Below, piece by piece: positions 10,930 to 21,586 of a stretch of DNA of 64,000 nt. The notes beneath the pieces are model-generated. The model made no database searches, was not told where the DNA came from, and worked only from the letters and a program-made list of their open reading frames with translations. Source of the stretch: Nematopogon swammerdamellus. Taxonomy: Eukaryota; Arthropoda; Insecta; Lepidoptera; Adelidae. Made by a program: the position numbers and the translations under genes. The stretch lies in contig OX336340.1 in NCBI GenBank assembly GCA_946902875.1, positions 19,731,566-19,795,565 of the forward strand, given 5' to 3'. The stretch's first letter is position 1. Each line of letters begins with the position of its first letter.

Positions 10930-11320
10930 TTTTTTAAATGTAATTAACATGGGTGGCTGTGCCGAGGAACCAATGGTGCAGTGGATGAGTCAAAAACACT
11001 TCTCGTCGCGGAACCACGCTCCAGAGAGGCGCCATGCCAGCAGATTTGCGGACTGTTGCTAGGCTTTCTATAGCATGTTAATACGACGTTTTGTTCTGTT
11101 CTGTTCTGTTCTGCAGAACCGATTGGTACACATCGGCGGTATGACCAGCGTGTAGGGATGCAATCCCTGCCCAGTGCGTGATGCACGGAGGTGGAAAGGG
11201 GACGGCGGAATCGCGTCAAAAAGCTCCTCCGAGCACTCCCCGTGGAATACGCGATAGAGCACACTTTCTTCAAGTTCGCTTCACGAATTCTAAGGATGTG
11301 TGACCTTTCCACATAGTTAA
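10930..11320 (-). pseudogene. Non-LTR retrotransposon pol C-terminal fragment, frameshifted
   Basis: One minus-strand frame (11262-11068) reads YRVFHGECSEELFDAIPP, FHLRASRTGQGLHPY and IPPMCTNRFCRT. This is the pattern found near the C terminus of many insect jockey/R1/CR1-type RT proteins, and similar in kind to 31288-31935. After FCRT an expanded TTCTG pentamer (about 11091-11113 on this strand) replaces the coding sequence with repeated RTEQN and shifts the frame. It is a non-functional fragment. Confidence 0.6.
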
Positions 11321-12494
11321 TTATTCTCTATTCCACGGCGACGATGGTCGCTAAACTAGATTTCCTTTCGAGCAATTTGGTTCAAGCGACGACGCGTCCT
11401 CGAAGCGGAAGCGCACAGCCGCCGCTGCTTGTAGCTATACTAAAGATAGCGTAGCTACACAGACCGTAGAATACAGACCCTGAATTCATGAAGGATTTTA
11501 ACATAGTCTTTGACACGGTAGCGTTAAGAAAGCGCATCTTCAGCACACTGCAGGTAGTTGAATGACATAGCAATATGTAGGCACATTATACGGCCAATAG
11601 AGATCCATCCTCTCTGCATTCCCCATTCGGAAATAGGCGTGATTTTGTGTATGTATATACCTACGTTTTATACACATTATAGAAAATGTTAAAAAATTAT
11701 TGGTAATTTAGTTTTATTTCACCGAAAAGTTATTCTATAAATGAAATAGATTTGTTAACAGAAACGAAGAATACCTCTCATAGTAATATGGGAAGCTCAT
11801 ACCCAGCAGACTCCTTCAAAATATAAATTATAATTGGGTTATTGGACGCACAACACCTTTACAACCACAAACGCATGCACACGTACACACTTAGAAAAAT
11901 GTGTCTAAAAATGTGTAAACTTATATATATTAATATATTAGGAATATTTTTATTTATAGTTATTTCATTTTATTTTCTACCTCGTAGTTAATTTTATATA
12001 CTTGTTTAAATGAATAAAAAAACAAACTTAAGGGTAGTCTTTAATGCGCCTGTATTCTTAAAAAAAGTTGTCTCTCAAATAAGATTATATTTATATTACC
12101 TGAATAAAATAACATAAAAAATCATAAAATTAATTAACGTTGGAGATACAGGAACAAGATACAGGAGAATTTGAATTGAAAAGGGAAATGAAGGTGCGGG
12201 CATATAGTGCGTGGCAATTCAGGTTGAGAACCAAATGGAGCCCCATTTGGTTTGAGAAGACTTCGAACAAAATCGTGCCCAGTTAATAAGCGGGAGGCAG
12301 AAAGGATTTAATAGGTGCCGTATAATTCATATTGTCGTGAGTTACAGATACATTTTTGCAACTTGTATAATATATTACAGCTTTTAAGATAAGGTTAGAA
12401 AAAAAAAAATTATGTACGATTAACTACAAATTAACGATTTTCGGATTTATTCCTATATTTCGGCTGTGAAACCTTGCTTTTTGTTAAAATTCTA
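11321..12494. other. Non-coding, nothing recognised
   Basis: AT-rich DNA upstream of the satellite. No gene or known repeat is recognised. Small open frames at 11382-11573 are unsupported. Confidence 0.45.
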
Positions 12495-14805
12495 AGAACA
12501 CTCGTAGGCAGCGATACGTCATGCTACGATACTGATGCGTGGTTACTAATTAATATAGAGGCTACCAGTACGTCTACGAACACTTGTAGGCAGCGATACG
12601 TCGTGCTACGATACTGATGCGAGGTTACTAATTAATATAGATGCTACGAGTACGTCTACGAACACTTGTAGGCAGCGATACGTCGTGCTACGATACTGAT
12701 GCGAGGTTACTAATTAATATAGAGGCTACGAGTACGTCTACGAACACTTGTAGGCAGCGATACGTCGTGCTACGATACTGATGCGAGGTTACTAATTAAT
12801 ATAGAGGCTACGAGTACGTCTACGAACACTTGTAGGCAGCGATACGTCATGCTACGATACTGATGCGAGGTTACTAATTAATATAGAGGCTACGAGTACG
12901 TCTACGAACACTTGTAGGCAGCGATACGTCGTGCTACGATACTGATGCGAGGTTACTAATTAATATAGAGGCTACGAGTACGTCTACGAACACTTGTAGG
13001 CAGCGATACGTCATGCTACTATACTGATGCGAGGTTACTAATTAATATAGAGGCTACGAGTACGTCTACGAACACTTGTAGGCAGCGATACGTCGTGCTA
13101 CGATACTGATGCGAGGTTACTAATTAATATAGAGGCTACCAGTACGTCTACGAACACTTGTAGGCAGCGATACGTCGTGCTATGATACTGATGCGAGGTT
13201 ACTAATTAATATAGAGGCTACGAGTACGTCTACGAACACTTGTAGGCAGCGATACGTCGTGCTACGATACTGATGCGAGGTTACTAATTAATATAGAGGC
13301 TACGAGTACGTCTACGAACACTTGTAGGCAGCGATACGTCATGCTACTATACTGATGCGAGGTTACTAATTAATATAGAGGCTACGAGTACGTCTACGAA
13401 CACTTGTAGGCAGCGATACGTCGTGCTACGATACTGATGCGAGGTTACTAATTAATATAGAGGCTACGAGTACGTCTACGAACACTTGTAGGCAGCGATA
13501 CGTCATGCTACTATACTGATGCGAGGTTACTAATTAATATAGAGGCTACGAGTACGTCTACGAACACTTGTAGGCAGCGATACGTCGTGCTACGATACTG
13601 ATGCGAGGTTACTAATTAATATAGAGGCTACCAGTACGTCTACGAACACTTGTAGGCAGCGATACGTCGTGCTACGATACTGATGCGAGGTTACTAATTA
13701 ATATAGAGGCTACGAGTACGTCTACGAACACTTGTAGGCAGCGATACGTCGTGCTACGATACTGATGCGAGGTTACTAATTAATATAGAGGCTACGAGTA
13801 CGTCTACGAACACTTGTAGGCAGCGATACGTCATGCTACTATACTGATGCGAGGTTACTAATTAATATAGAGGCTACGAGTACGTCTACGAACACTTGTA
13901 GGCAGCGATACGTCGTGCTACGATACTGATGCGAGGTTACTAATTAATATAGAGGCTACGAGTACGTCTACGAACACTTGTAGGCAGCGATACGTCGTGC
14001 TACGATACTGATGCGAGGTTACTAATTAATATAGAGGCTACCAGTACGTCTACGAACACTTGTAGGCAGCGATACGTCGTGCTACGATACTGATGCGAGG
14101 TTACTAATTAATATAGAGGCTACGAGTACGTCTACGAACACTTGTAGGCAGCGATACGTCGTGCTACGATACTGATGCGAGGTTACTAATTAATATAGAG
14201 GCTACGAGTACGTCCACACACATTTGTAGGCGGCGCTACGTCGTGCTACGATACTGAAGCGAAAGTACTAATAAATATAGAGGCTACGAGTACGTCCACA
14301 CACATTTGTAGGCGGCGCTACGTCGTGCTACGATACTGAAGCGAAAGTACTAATAAATATAGAGGCTACGAGTACGTCCACACACATTTGTAGGCGGCGC
14401 TACGTCGTGCTACGATACTGAAGCGAAAGTACTAATAAATATAGAGGCTACGAGTACGTCCACACACATTTGTAGGCTGCGCTACGTCGTGCTACGATAC
14501 TGAAGCGAAAGTACTAATAAAGTAGAGGCTACGAGTACGTCTACGAACATTCGTAGGCGGCGCTACGTCGTGCTACGAAACTGAAGCGAGATTACTAATC
14601 AATGTAGAGGCTACGAGTACGTCTACGAACTTTCGTAGACGGTGTTACGTCGCGTCGTGTTACGATACTGAAGCGAGATTACTAATCAATGTAGAGGCTA
14701 CGAGTACGTCTACGAACTTTCGTAGACGGTGCTACGTCGTGCTACGATACTGAAACGAGATTACTAATCAATATAGGTAGAGGCTACGAGTACGTCTACG
14801 AATGC
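12495..14805. repeat. Satellite array, 82-bp unit, ~28 copies, with higher-order structure
   Basis: The unit reads roughly CACTTGTAGGCAGCGATACG, TCGTGCTACGATACTGATGC, GAGGTTACTAATTAATATAG, AGGCTACGAGTACGTCTACG. Copies 1-21 (to about 14216) are near identical. Four copies of a variant (CACACACATTTGTAGGCGGC) follow, then three more divergent copies with length changes. Diagnostic changes (CATGCTACTATAC versus CGTGCTACGATAC; GGCTACCAG versus GGCTACGAG) recur every six units at 12987-13478 and 13479-13970, a 492-bp higher-order repeat. No ORF. Confidence 0.97.
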
Positions 14806-15794
14806 TCAGACGCTCGAATTACACGGAATGGTTCCTATAACGTTTGCGGTGTTTCTACGCTGAATTATTGTCATTACTATTTTTTAACAAAAAAAAGTAG
14901 ACCCGGGTTTGCGAGACGCTGCCTTCACTTAGCATTGAGCCAAGCCGTTAGCGCTCCGTGGTCCGAGCCTGAAGTCACGATTAAACGCGTGTTAAAACCA
15001 CAGGTTGGAATTCTCTTCTACAAAACACTCCAGCCACACACACTGACCTAACTAGCCAAAGTTGTACAGCAGTAACAAACAGGGGTAGCGCCCGCGAAGT
15101 ACCCCGCACGCGGCCACGTAGAACAGATAGTTACACAAACTACAGAGGCAGGTCCGCCCGCGCTTCAGTCAGAAATATATTATGCCCGGAGGGGTAGAAT
15201 TAGAACTAGGAAAGGCCGAGGAGTACAAAGTCGGAAGACCAGATGCGGCTTTCGGCAGTTTGTGCAAACACCACACAGCCTTCACGAAGTTCCCGCTAGA
15301 GGTATTTCTCTAGAATTTCGCGAATCTTAGAAATTGTATTTAGTGTGGGTGCTTTTGTGGCATAAACATTTTATTTTTATAAATTACGAGCGAATGGATA
15401 TTGTTACCTCATTTTCTTTTTTATGCAACTACCCACGAGTCACGCCATAAGGTTTCACCTCTTTCAGGTACGGAATCTAAAAACATACCTAGCTTTATCA
15501 CGGCCTTAAGCTAAGACTGGTTCAGACCTTTATTCTAGGCAAGCAAGGAACTAGCAAAGAGAAAACATGTCAACCCAACCTGCAGATAAGTACTTGTTGA
15601 GCTCTACCATTCATCTACAGAAGACAGAAATGAAATTAGTCCTCAAGTACAAAGCGCGCCCTCGCCTCCATCCAATTAGCGGCAGGCTCTCCGTGGCTCG
15701 GGTGCGGCGTGACGAGGCTTACATTAGCGGAATTTCGTTCCCGTGAATCTATATCTACGTATGTTCAATTGATTTCAGTTCGCTAGAGCGATGT
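14806..15794. other. Non-coding stretch after the satellite
   Basis: The composition is less AT-rich, with no recognised gene. It could be ordinary intron or an unrecognised old repeat. Confidence 0.4.
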
Positions 15795-16571
15795 AAAGCC
15801 GCGTTCTCACGAGGCGAGTCAGTCGGTCAACTTTGTCTGACTCAGTCTGACCGACTGGGTCAACTTTCAGTAGAACGAGTAAAATCACAAACAATTTTTT
15901 TAATTTATTTTTTATTTAATCCGGTATGGGTGGCTGAGTCGTAGGGGCCAAAGCACATGCTCCGACCAACTTTCTTTTCTATCATTTTTATTTGATTTAC
16001 GTTTTTGTTTATAGACGTCCAGAGATACCAGCCTTTCGGCTACAAAATCCAGACGTCTACTACCTGCACTCTTGCGAGTACAGTGATCATGTATGCCAGA
16101 TCGAGGCCCCATAGCTGCTCTATCGAACATCCGTTCTTCCGAAATAATCCCATGGGATTATGGACATGCTCCGACCAGCCAATATCACCTCGGCGAAGGT
16201 AGGTCCCATACCGGAGACTTCCCTGGATTGCTGGCTATAGGAGAATACTATGCTGCTATGCGGCCATATTACATCCAGTACGGTGGTATCAACCCAGTCG
16301 GCTACAATTTGAGCCTGCCGCCTAGTAAGGGGCAAGGGAACGAATTGCGTTCTCACGCTTGAATCGATAGTCGAACCGACGAGACAGTCGTTCCAAGATG
16401 GCGCACGTCGTTGGAATTAAACCGTCTTGAACACCAACCAGTTGACGGAGGAATCAACATTCTGTCGTTCAACAAAAGTTGATCAACTTATATTGAAAGC
16501 CTGTTCTCACGATACGTTTCTCTTTCAATTCAGCAAGACCTATTAAAATCGCCCCGTGAGAACGCGGTTTA
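15795..16571. mobile_element. Element with terminal inverted repeats, carrying a nested SINE fragment
   Basis: The left end is AAAGCCGCGTTCTCACGAGG (about 15796-15815). The right end is CCCGTGAGAACGCGGTTTAA (about 16551-16570). These form an inverted pair of about 20 bp. The inner parts share GTCAACTT/AAGTTGATCAACTT-like words. Without the nested SINE (15901-16345) the element is about 330 bp, fitting a non-autonomous DNA transposon. The target duplication is not certain. Confidence 0.65.
15901..16345 (-). mobile_element. Family B SINE 3' part, interrupted by a 195-bp insertion
   Basis: It contains TCCGGTATGGGTGGCTGAGT at the left and CAGTACGGTGGTATCAACCC at the right (minus-strand family B). 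ACATGCTCCGACCA occurs at 15955-15968 and again at 16164-16177, flanking a 195-bp insert (15969-16163). These repeats look like a 14-bp target-site duplication. The tRNA head is missing. Confidence 0.7.
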
Positions 16572-16924
16572 AATGAGGCAGCATCTATTCTTTGCAGTTA
16601 GCGACTTGTGCAGATAATTGGAGCTCTGGTTCGATACTGGCCTACAACTTAGTTGCAGGAAATTGTGAATGATAGTTTTGTGGGAAGCATAATCTTGCCG
16701 GTTGCCGGCCGAGGGAGATTTGGGGGTTTAATCCCCCCCGATCGAAACCAAACAACTTCCTGGTTAAGTGTAATGTTTAAAAAAAATACAATATTAATTA
16801 TACATTTTTTGCACACTAACTAGGCATGGAATGGTTCGACCTACCTAGAAAATGCTCTAGGCTCGTTCCAGTTTTTGACTTTCCTTAGATAGAAAAACCC
16901 CCCGACCCAAAATCCTGGGCACGC
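16572..16924. other. Non-coding, nothing recognised
   Basis: No gene or known repeat is seen. Confidence 0.4.
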
Positions 16925-17580
16925 CCGTGGTGGGCAGTACTTGTACTTGAAAGAATAGTCCCACTGTACATCTCCCTGTACATCTCGTAAAATGCGACTA
17001 AGGGATAAGGACAAGATATCGCGGTGATTAAAGTACAAATCTACCTGTTCGCCTGCATGCACTTCTCCTACATCCCAAATGTTAGACTAGAAAGCCTCAC
17101 GGCATTAAGCCCGCCTATTGGACCTAATTTGTATGAATTGGTATTTATTAAAGAATTTATACATATGTATACATATTTAGATACTATTATCCCCCCGGCG
17201 CGGACAGTCTTTGACCAACAACTTTACTAATGAGTAGACGCACCCCGCACTCAAGTGCCGCACCTAACTGTGTACCGACCGGGCGGGTGCTATCTCAAAC
17301 GCGGAGAAGTTTAAACGCCTGCGGGAGTTGCGTACAGTTGAAGTTTTGCCCCCAATATTACCCACATTGGAAGTTTTATCGGCAAAGTTGTAAACACTCT
17401 TCAATCTTTCTTTACTGATACATACATTCTTACATACATACATACATACTCGTACATACATACATACATACATACATACTTACATGCCATCGCGCTGCAT
17501 CCCGCCAGTAAGTAAGAGTAATAGTTGTTATGCTGCAAGAATTATGGTAAATTACCTCATTTACTTACTTAACTATAGGT
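16925..17580. repeat. Family D fragments flanking unassigned DNA
   Basis: The plus-strand head of family D is at 16935-17012 (AATAGTCCCACTG... GCGACTAAGGGATAAGGACA). A minus-strand tail with a long CATA run is at 17420-17580. The part between has small open frames and no recognised domain. Confidence 0.5.
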
Positions 17581-17612
17581 ACCTATAGCAAATTTAAGTA
17601 TAAAAGATTTTT

Positions 17613-17960
17613 GTCAGCCTCGGTAGCTCAGTCGATAGGTCGGTCGACTGTCGGTCGTGATCATAAGCTGGGCGCGGTCACTACTTGGATAGGTGACCGG
17701 TCGACCGTTGGAGGCTGACTGTGGTTCGGATTCCACGTAAAACTGTAGGTCCCTTCCCTTCTTACCTTATTACGTGGTAGGGTTTAACTCGCCCGGGTTT
17801 GTACTACTACCCCACTGAGTGAAAGGTCGGTTTAAACGGCTATGTAAATAGTTCGTCTTTTCCGTCTAGTTTAGTGTAGCCGGCACGACCGAAGGGACGC
17901 ACTGACATGGCACCTAGTTCACCTAGGTGTTACGGGCTGACATAACGGATGTTGTAGGTA
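17613..17960 (+). mobile_element. Family A SINE, 3' end truncated
   Basis: The head (GTCAGCCTCGGTAGCTCAGT), the partial 5S segment (CTACTTGGATAGGTGACCGG), the B box (GGTTCGGATTCC) and the central domain are all present. The copy stops at GGATGTTGTAGGTA without the final 30 bases and A-tail. Confidence 0.8.
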
Positions 17961-18065
17961 AATGTTTGTGTAAAATTCAATAGTAATCAACTCATGACAA
18001 ACGCTTAGCAATGTAATTTGTTAGAAATATTTAGGTAATAATAAATTAATATTATGGAGATACAA

Positions 18066-18471
18066 TTTTTTTTTTATGTAATCCGGTGTGGGTGGCTGAG
18101 TCAGAGGGGCCAAAGCACATGCTCTGACTAGCCAATGTCACCTCCGAGAAGGTAGGTGCCATACCGGAGACTTCCCTGGATTGCTGGCTATACTGGACTA
18201 GAGGAGAACACAAGCGAGGTTGCTATGCGGCCATCTTACATCCAGTACGGTGGTACCAACCCAGTCGGCTACAATTTGAGCCTACCACCTAGTTAAGAGG
18301 CAAGGGAAGAGACCTACAGTTTTACACCAGTTCCGAACGGTGAAGCAGCGGGTGTAGGTATGCACGTAAATTTTTTCGTCAGAAAAAACTCATTGGTACA
18401 CGCCGACGGATTCGAACCTCGGACCTCCCGCATGAGAAGCCGATGCCCAAACCATTCGGCCACCCGCCGCT
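18066..18471 (-). mobile_element. Family B SINE (tRNA-Ser-like head), full length
   Basis: The minus strand begins with a tRNA-like head: GCGGCGGGTGGCCGAATGGT (A box), a long stem region, then GAGGTTCGAATCC (B box). This is followed by a linker, the central domain shared with family A, and a 3' end TGGGTGGCTGAGT...CCGGATTACAT plus poly(A). The A box TGGCCGAATGGTT matches tRNA-Ser/Leu type. Confidence 0.85.
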
Positions 18472-18554
18472 TATGTAGATACAAATACGAAAAATATATT
18501 ATTTGTAGTACGACTATAAAACGAATTAATAGACAAATTAACAGAACAGGCGAA

Positions 18555-18688
18555 CAGCAGGTCTATTCTTGTAAATCCTGACAGCGGAATCAGCGCTGAT
18601 GTGGCGCTGAGAGCCGCTTTGGTAAGTGGCTCTCAGCGCCACAACAGCGCTGATTCCGCTGTCAGAATTTACAAGAATAGACCTGCTG
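18555..18688. repeat. Near-perfect 134-bp palindrome (fold-back element)
   Basis: Arms of about 60 bp start CAGCAGGTCTATTCTTGTAA and contain GACAGCGGAATCAGCGCTG and GGCGCTGAGAGCC. The loop is about 12 nt (GCTTTGGTAAGT). The arms differ at only two or three positions. No clear target duplication is seen. A transcript would form a long hairpin. Confidence 0.9.
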
Positions 18689-18994
18689 ATCGGAAGAACG
18701 ACCACGTAATTTACGCAATAAATTAGTTCATTGTTGAACATCTTTAATGGATTCATGGAAAGTGAAAAGCGATTATAGTCCTTAGTGAGATACTGACAAG
18801 GAGCCAAATGGCTGCAATGGACTTACTTAGCGTCTCCGGTATCACATTAGAAACTAGTGCCTAATGTTCGTCTTTCCTACTATACATAAGTAATGGTTCC
18901 TACCATACATCAGTAGGTAATGTGTTGAGGGTAATCTTAATGATGTAATTAATGATGTGGTATGATAAGCTAAAATTACAATACAACATAAACA
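18689..18994. other. Non-coding
   Basis: No gene or recognised repeat is seen. Confidence 0.4.
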
Positions 18995-19740
18995 TACATA
19001 CATACATACATACATATCACTCACGCTGAATCCCGAAAATCGGGGTAAGCAGAGTAATCGGTGCTGTGCTGCAAGAACTCTGGTTAATTACAGCACAGCA
19101 CCGACCACCACGTTTCGCAAAGTGTTCGAACAAGATTCAATCGATCAAGCAGCAAGTAAGGCACGAAGACCCATACCAGCCTCGTTAGCCTCGTTAGCTC
19201 AGTGGTGCAGACAGTCAACTGTCGCTATTGAATGTTAAGCAACGCTGGGTGCGGTCAGTACTTGGATGGGTGACCGCTGACCGTTGGAGGCTGACCGAGG
19301 TTCGGATTCCTCGTAAAACTGTAGGTCCCTTCCCTCCTAATCTTACTCGGTGGTAGGGTTTAACCCGCCCGGGTTGGTACCACCGCACTGAATGAAACGT
19401 CGGTTGAAACGGCTATGTAAATAGTTTGTGTTTTCCGACCAGTTCAGTGTAGCCGGCACGATCAAAGGGGGAAGCGCTGACATGGCACCTAGTTCACCCG
19501 GTGTTATGGGCTGACATCACGGACGTTGTAGGTGATGTAGCCAACCGTGTCAGTTTCCATAAAAAAAAAGAAAAAAAAAACCTGCTGCATGACTCGGTGG
19601 AAGTACCGTGCCAAGGTGAGAGGTAGCTAGCCTGTCGCCCTTTAGCACGGCATCTTGTCCTTATCCCTCAGTCGCCTTTTACGACATGCATGGGGAGAGA
19701 TGCAGTGGAGCTATTCTTTTTAAGTACCGGCCCCACACGG
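18995..19740 (-). repeat. Family D copy split by a family A SINE
   Basis: The family D minus-strand copy runs 18995-19173 and resumes at 19582-19740. The join restores GAAGACCCA + CCTGCTGCATGACTCGG, as in intact copies. The 5' part ends at GTACCGGCCCCACACGG, so this copy is complete apart from the insertion. Confidence 0.85.
19174..19581 (+). mobile_element. Family A SINE, full length, nested in family D
   Basis: The best copy for the chimeric head. The 5S-like part is GTTAAGCAACGCTGGG, GCGGTCAGTACTTGGATGGG and TGACCG, i.e. box A, intermediate element and box C of a 5S gene. It lies between a tRNA A-box-like GTTAGCTCAGTGG and a B-box-like GAGGTTCGGATTCC. CCTCGTTAG is duplicated at its 5' end. 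The poly(A)-rich tail ends at 19581. Confidence 0.9.
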
Positions 19741-19799
19741 TACAACATAAACAATAATGATGAATACACAATTAAAACTATCTTTAAAATTTATCTTTG

Positions 19800-20010
19800 G
19801 TCTAAGGAGGCAAAGCGGCTCGCAAACAAAAGACATCGGCGGGATGTCCCTGTACCCTGCTTCAGGGGAACAACGTTTCCTCGAGTTTCTGAGGCAGCGT
19901 ATCAGTGTGGCTATCCAGCGGGCAACGCGCCGCTAGCGCCCTCGGAACAGTGCCCACATCGTCACACCTGGAGGAGGGTTATTAATTATTTATATTTTAT
20001 TTTCTATTTA
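19800..20010 (+). pseudogene. Non-LTR retrotransposon pol extreme C-terminal fragment
   Basis: One plus frame reads EFLRQRISVAIQRATRR. The adjacent frame gives ISVAIQRGNAPLA-like sequence then CPHRHTWRRVINYL. This matches the RVSLAIQRGNAAS end of the fragment at 5175-5600. Frameshifts and lack of any RT make it a dead fragment. The 3' AT-rich tail follows. Confidence 0.55.
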
Positions 20011-20123
20011 TTTTGTAATTAGCCTAATTTATATATTTTGTTTCTATTATGTTAGTATAGTTTTATTATATTTTAAATTATGTTATGTTATTTTTTACTA
20101 ATTATGTGGTTGGTTCTGCAGTC

Positions 20124-20148
20124 TTAGGTTAGGTTAGGTTAGGTTAGG
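20124..20148 (+). repeat. Interstitial TTAGG telomere-type repeat, 5 units
   Basis: Five perfect tandem TTAGG units, the insect telomere motif. They are followed at once by a family D fragment (AATTACAGCACATCACCGGC). Confidence 0.9.
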
Positions 20149-20184
20149 TTAATTACAGCACATCACCGGCCAGCACGTTTAGAA

Positions 20185-20300
20185 CATTTTAGGGTTCCGT
20201 ACCTCAATAGAGAGAAAAAAAAAAACGGATCCCTTATTTATAGGATTACTATTGCGTCTGTCTGTCTGTCCGTATGTCACGGCTTATTTTCTCCGAATCT
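20185..20300 (-). repeat. Family C fragment
   Basis: TTTTAGGGTTCCGTACCTCA, an A run, then GCGTCTGTCTGTCTGTCC: the 3' end of family C on the minus strand. Confidence 0.65.
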
Positions 20301-20925
20301 ACTGGATTAAAAAAAGTTGAAATTTCGTACATAGGTATATAGATATTTTATGTTTTTGTTAGTACTAAGCACTTACTCGCTTGATACATATTTTTAATTA
20401 AAAAAATGCAAATCGAAAATCATTGGAAAAAATCCTGGTCGGGATGTATTTTTTCAAATAATTTTCGATTTGCATATTTATAATTAAAATATGGGTATAT
20501 AGAGTTTTTGATGATCCGATCAAGTATTTATTTCGCGCTATCGGGCTTCTTTTCTCTTCGGAACAATCCCGTGAAACTCGGTCGGTCGACTTATGTAAGT
20601 CTTCAGTACCTACTAAATTGACGATGACACTATAAACCAGATATAGGTAACGTAAATAGGCAGAGTGGTCAGATTCTTCAGTATTCATGTTTATGCTGTA
20701 AATATTAATGCTCTTGTGAGCGGTAGTATGGGCTAATTATTTGTAAGTTACTATAATATAATACTTATAAGGTACTAACAAAACAATGTGACTTGCGAAG
20801 TTTGTTTGTCAGTTCTTCTTCGCATTGAATTTAGAACTGGCGGAATTTTCCACATATCCAAGCGTAGGTTACCTACCTATGGATGAAATTATACAATAAA
20901 CAATAAATCACTGCTGTTTTTTTTT
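20301..20925. other. Non-coding; small inverted repeat at about 20404-20478
   Basis: ATGCAAATCGAAAAT at the left is inverted as ATTTTCGATTTGCAT at the right, giving a 15-bp stem with about 45 nt between. No gene is seen. Confidence 0.5.
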
Positions 20926-21012
20926 ATTATTGAAAGCGCGACATATGGCGCAGAGCCACCCATAAGGTGTCTAACGTCGCCCATGGACATTCGGTCGAAT
21001 GCGGGGGTTGCG
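20926..21012 (-). repeat. Dispersed repeat related to 28745-29025
   Basis: It contains GACATTCGGTCGAATGCGGG and GCGACATATGGCGC. The reverse complement matches the GCAACCCCCGCATACGACCG and CGCCATATATGGCGC words at 28790-29010. Confidence 0.6.
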
Positions 21013-21115
21013 AATCCGTAAAAAAATTAAAGCATAAATTAATAACAGGGTAAACTTAAAAAAATTAATGATTGATGATCCCCGTGGTATACTATGTTAA
21101 TGAAATCGTACTCAC

Positions 21116-21263
21116 CGGCAGCCGTGAGCGCCAAGACGAACTGGCTCCAGTGCACGCAGCATCCGCAGCAAAGCTGGAGCGCGGCTCGACGCAGCGCGCG
21201 GTGGAGGACTATGAACAGCAGCGGGTTCACGGCGGCGTGCACGTACGATATGTGCAGCGTGAT
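21116..21263 (-). CDS. Class A GPCR, exon encoding TM7 and helix 8
   Basis: A minus-strand exon preceded by acceptor TTGTATTTCCAG and followed by donor GTGAGTA. It codes for 49 residues plus one base (phase 0 in, phase 1 out). It reads ITLHISYVHAAVNPLLFIVL then HRALRRAALQLCCGCCVHWS. NPLLF stands in the place of the NPxxY motif of TM7, followed by a basic, cysteine-rich helix 8 that could be palmitoylated. It continues the exon at 22754-22527 without a phase break. The next exon, and so the C terminus, was not identified. If the donor is not used, the frame stops after about 29 more codons at 21039. The family is a rhodopsin-like receptor in the plasma membrane; the ligand is unknown and I do not recognise the subfamily. 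Confidence 0.85.
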
Positions 21264-21586
21264 CTGGAAATACAACTGTCAGTCGCTCCTTGTATACACG
21301 ATCTTATCACTTTACACCTAGCTCGCAAGACCATTACTTGTGCATCTATAGAAAATAATCCAGAAGGATGTAAGTAGCAGTGCAACATATTGTAAAAGAA
21401 AGAAATAAGTTTGAACTAGATATTTATACGAACGAATCTAAAGGTGCAGTTAAACGACGCGTGATAGCGCGAGCCGGGCGAGGCTCGCGAAGAGGTGCAC
21501 CGCGCCGCGAGCCGTTCAAACATTCTGGCTCGGAACAGTTCAGCGCGGTTCCGCATACTTCGCCGGATTCATCGGTTGTCGTTTTT
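21264..21586. other. Intron DNA next to the TM7 exon
   Basis: Contains a GC-rich patch at 21455-21545 with inverted words (GCGAGCCGGGCG / GGCTCG). No exon is recognised. Confidence 0.4.

Noticed and set aside
12495..14805. Regular direct repeats as a CRISPR array
   Set aside because: The units are contiguous with no unique spacers; the array is an 82-bp satellite in eukaryotic DNA, with no cas genes.
18400..18471. tRNA-Ser gene on the minus strand (also 24485-24563 and 34215-34290)
   Set aside because: A and B boxes are present but the sequence continues into a SINE body with poly(A) tail, and the copies are mutated; these are SINE heads.
19230..19290. 5S rRNA gene
   Set aside because: Only the internal promoter part is 5S-like, and it lies inside a SINE with a poly(A) tail.
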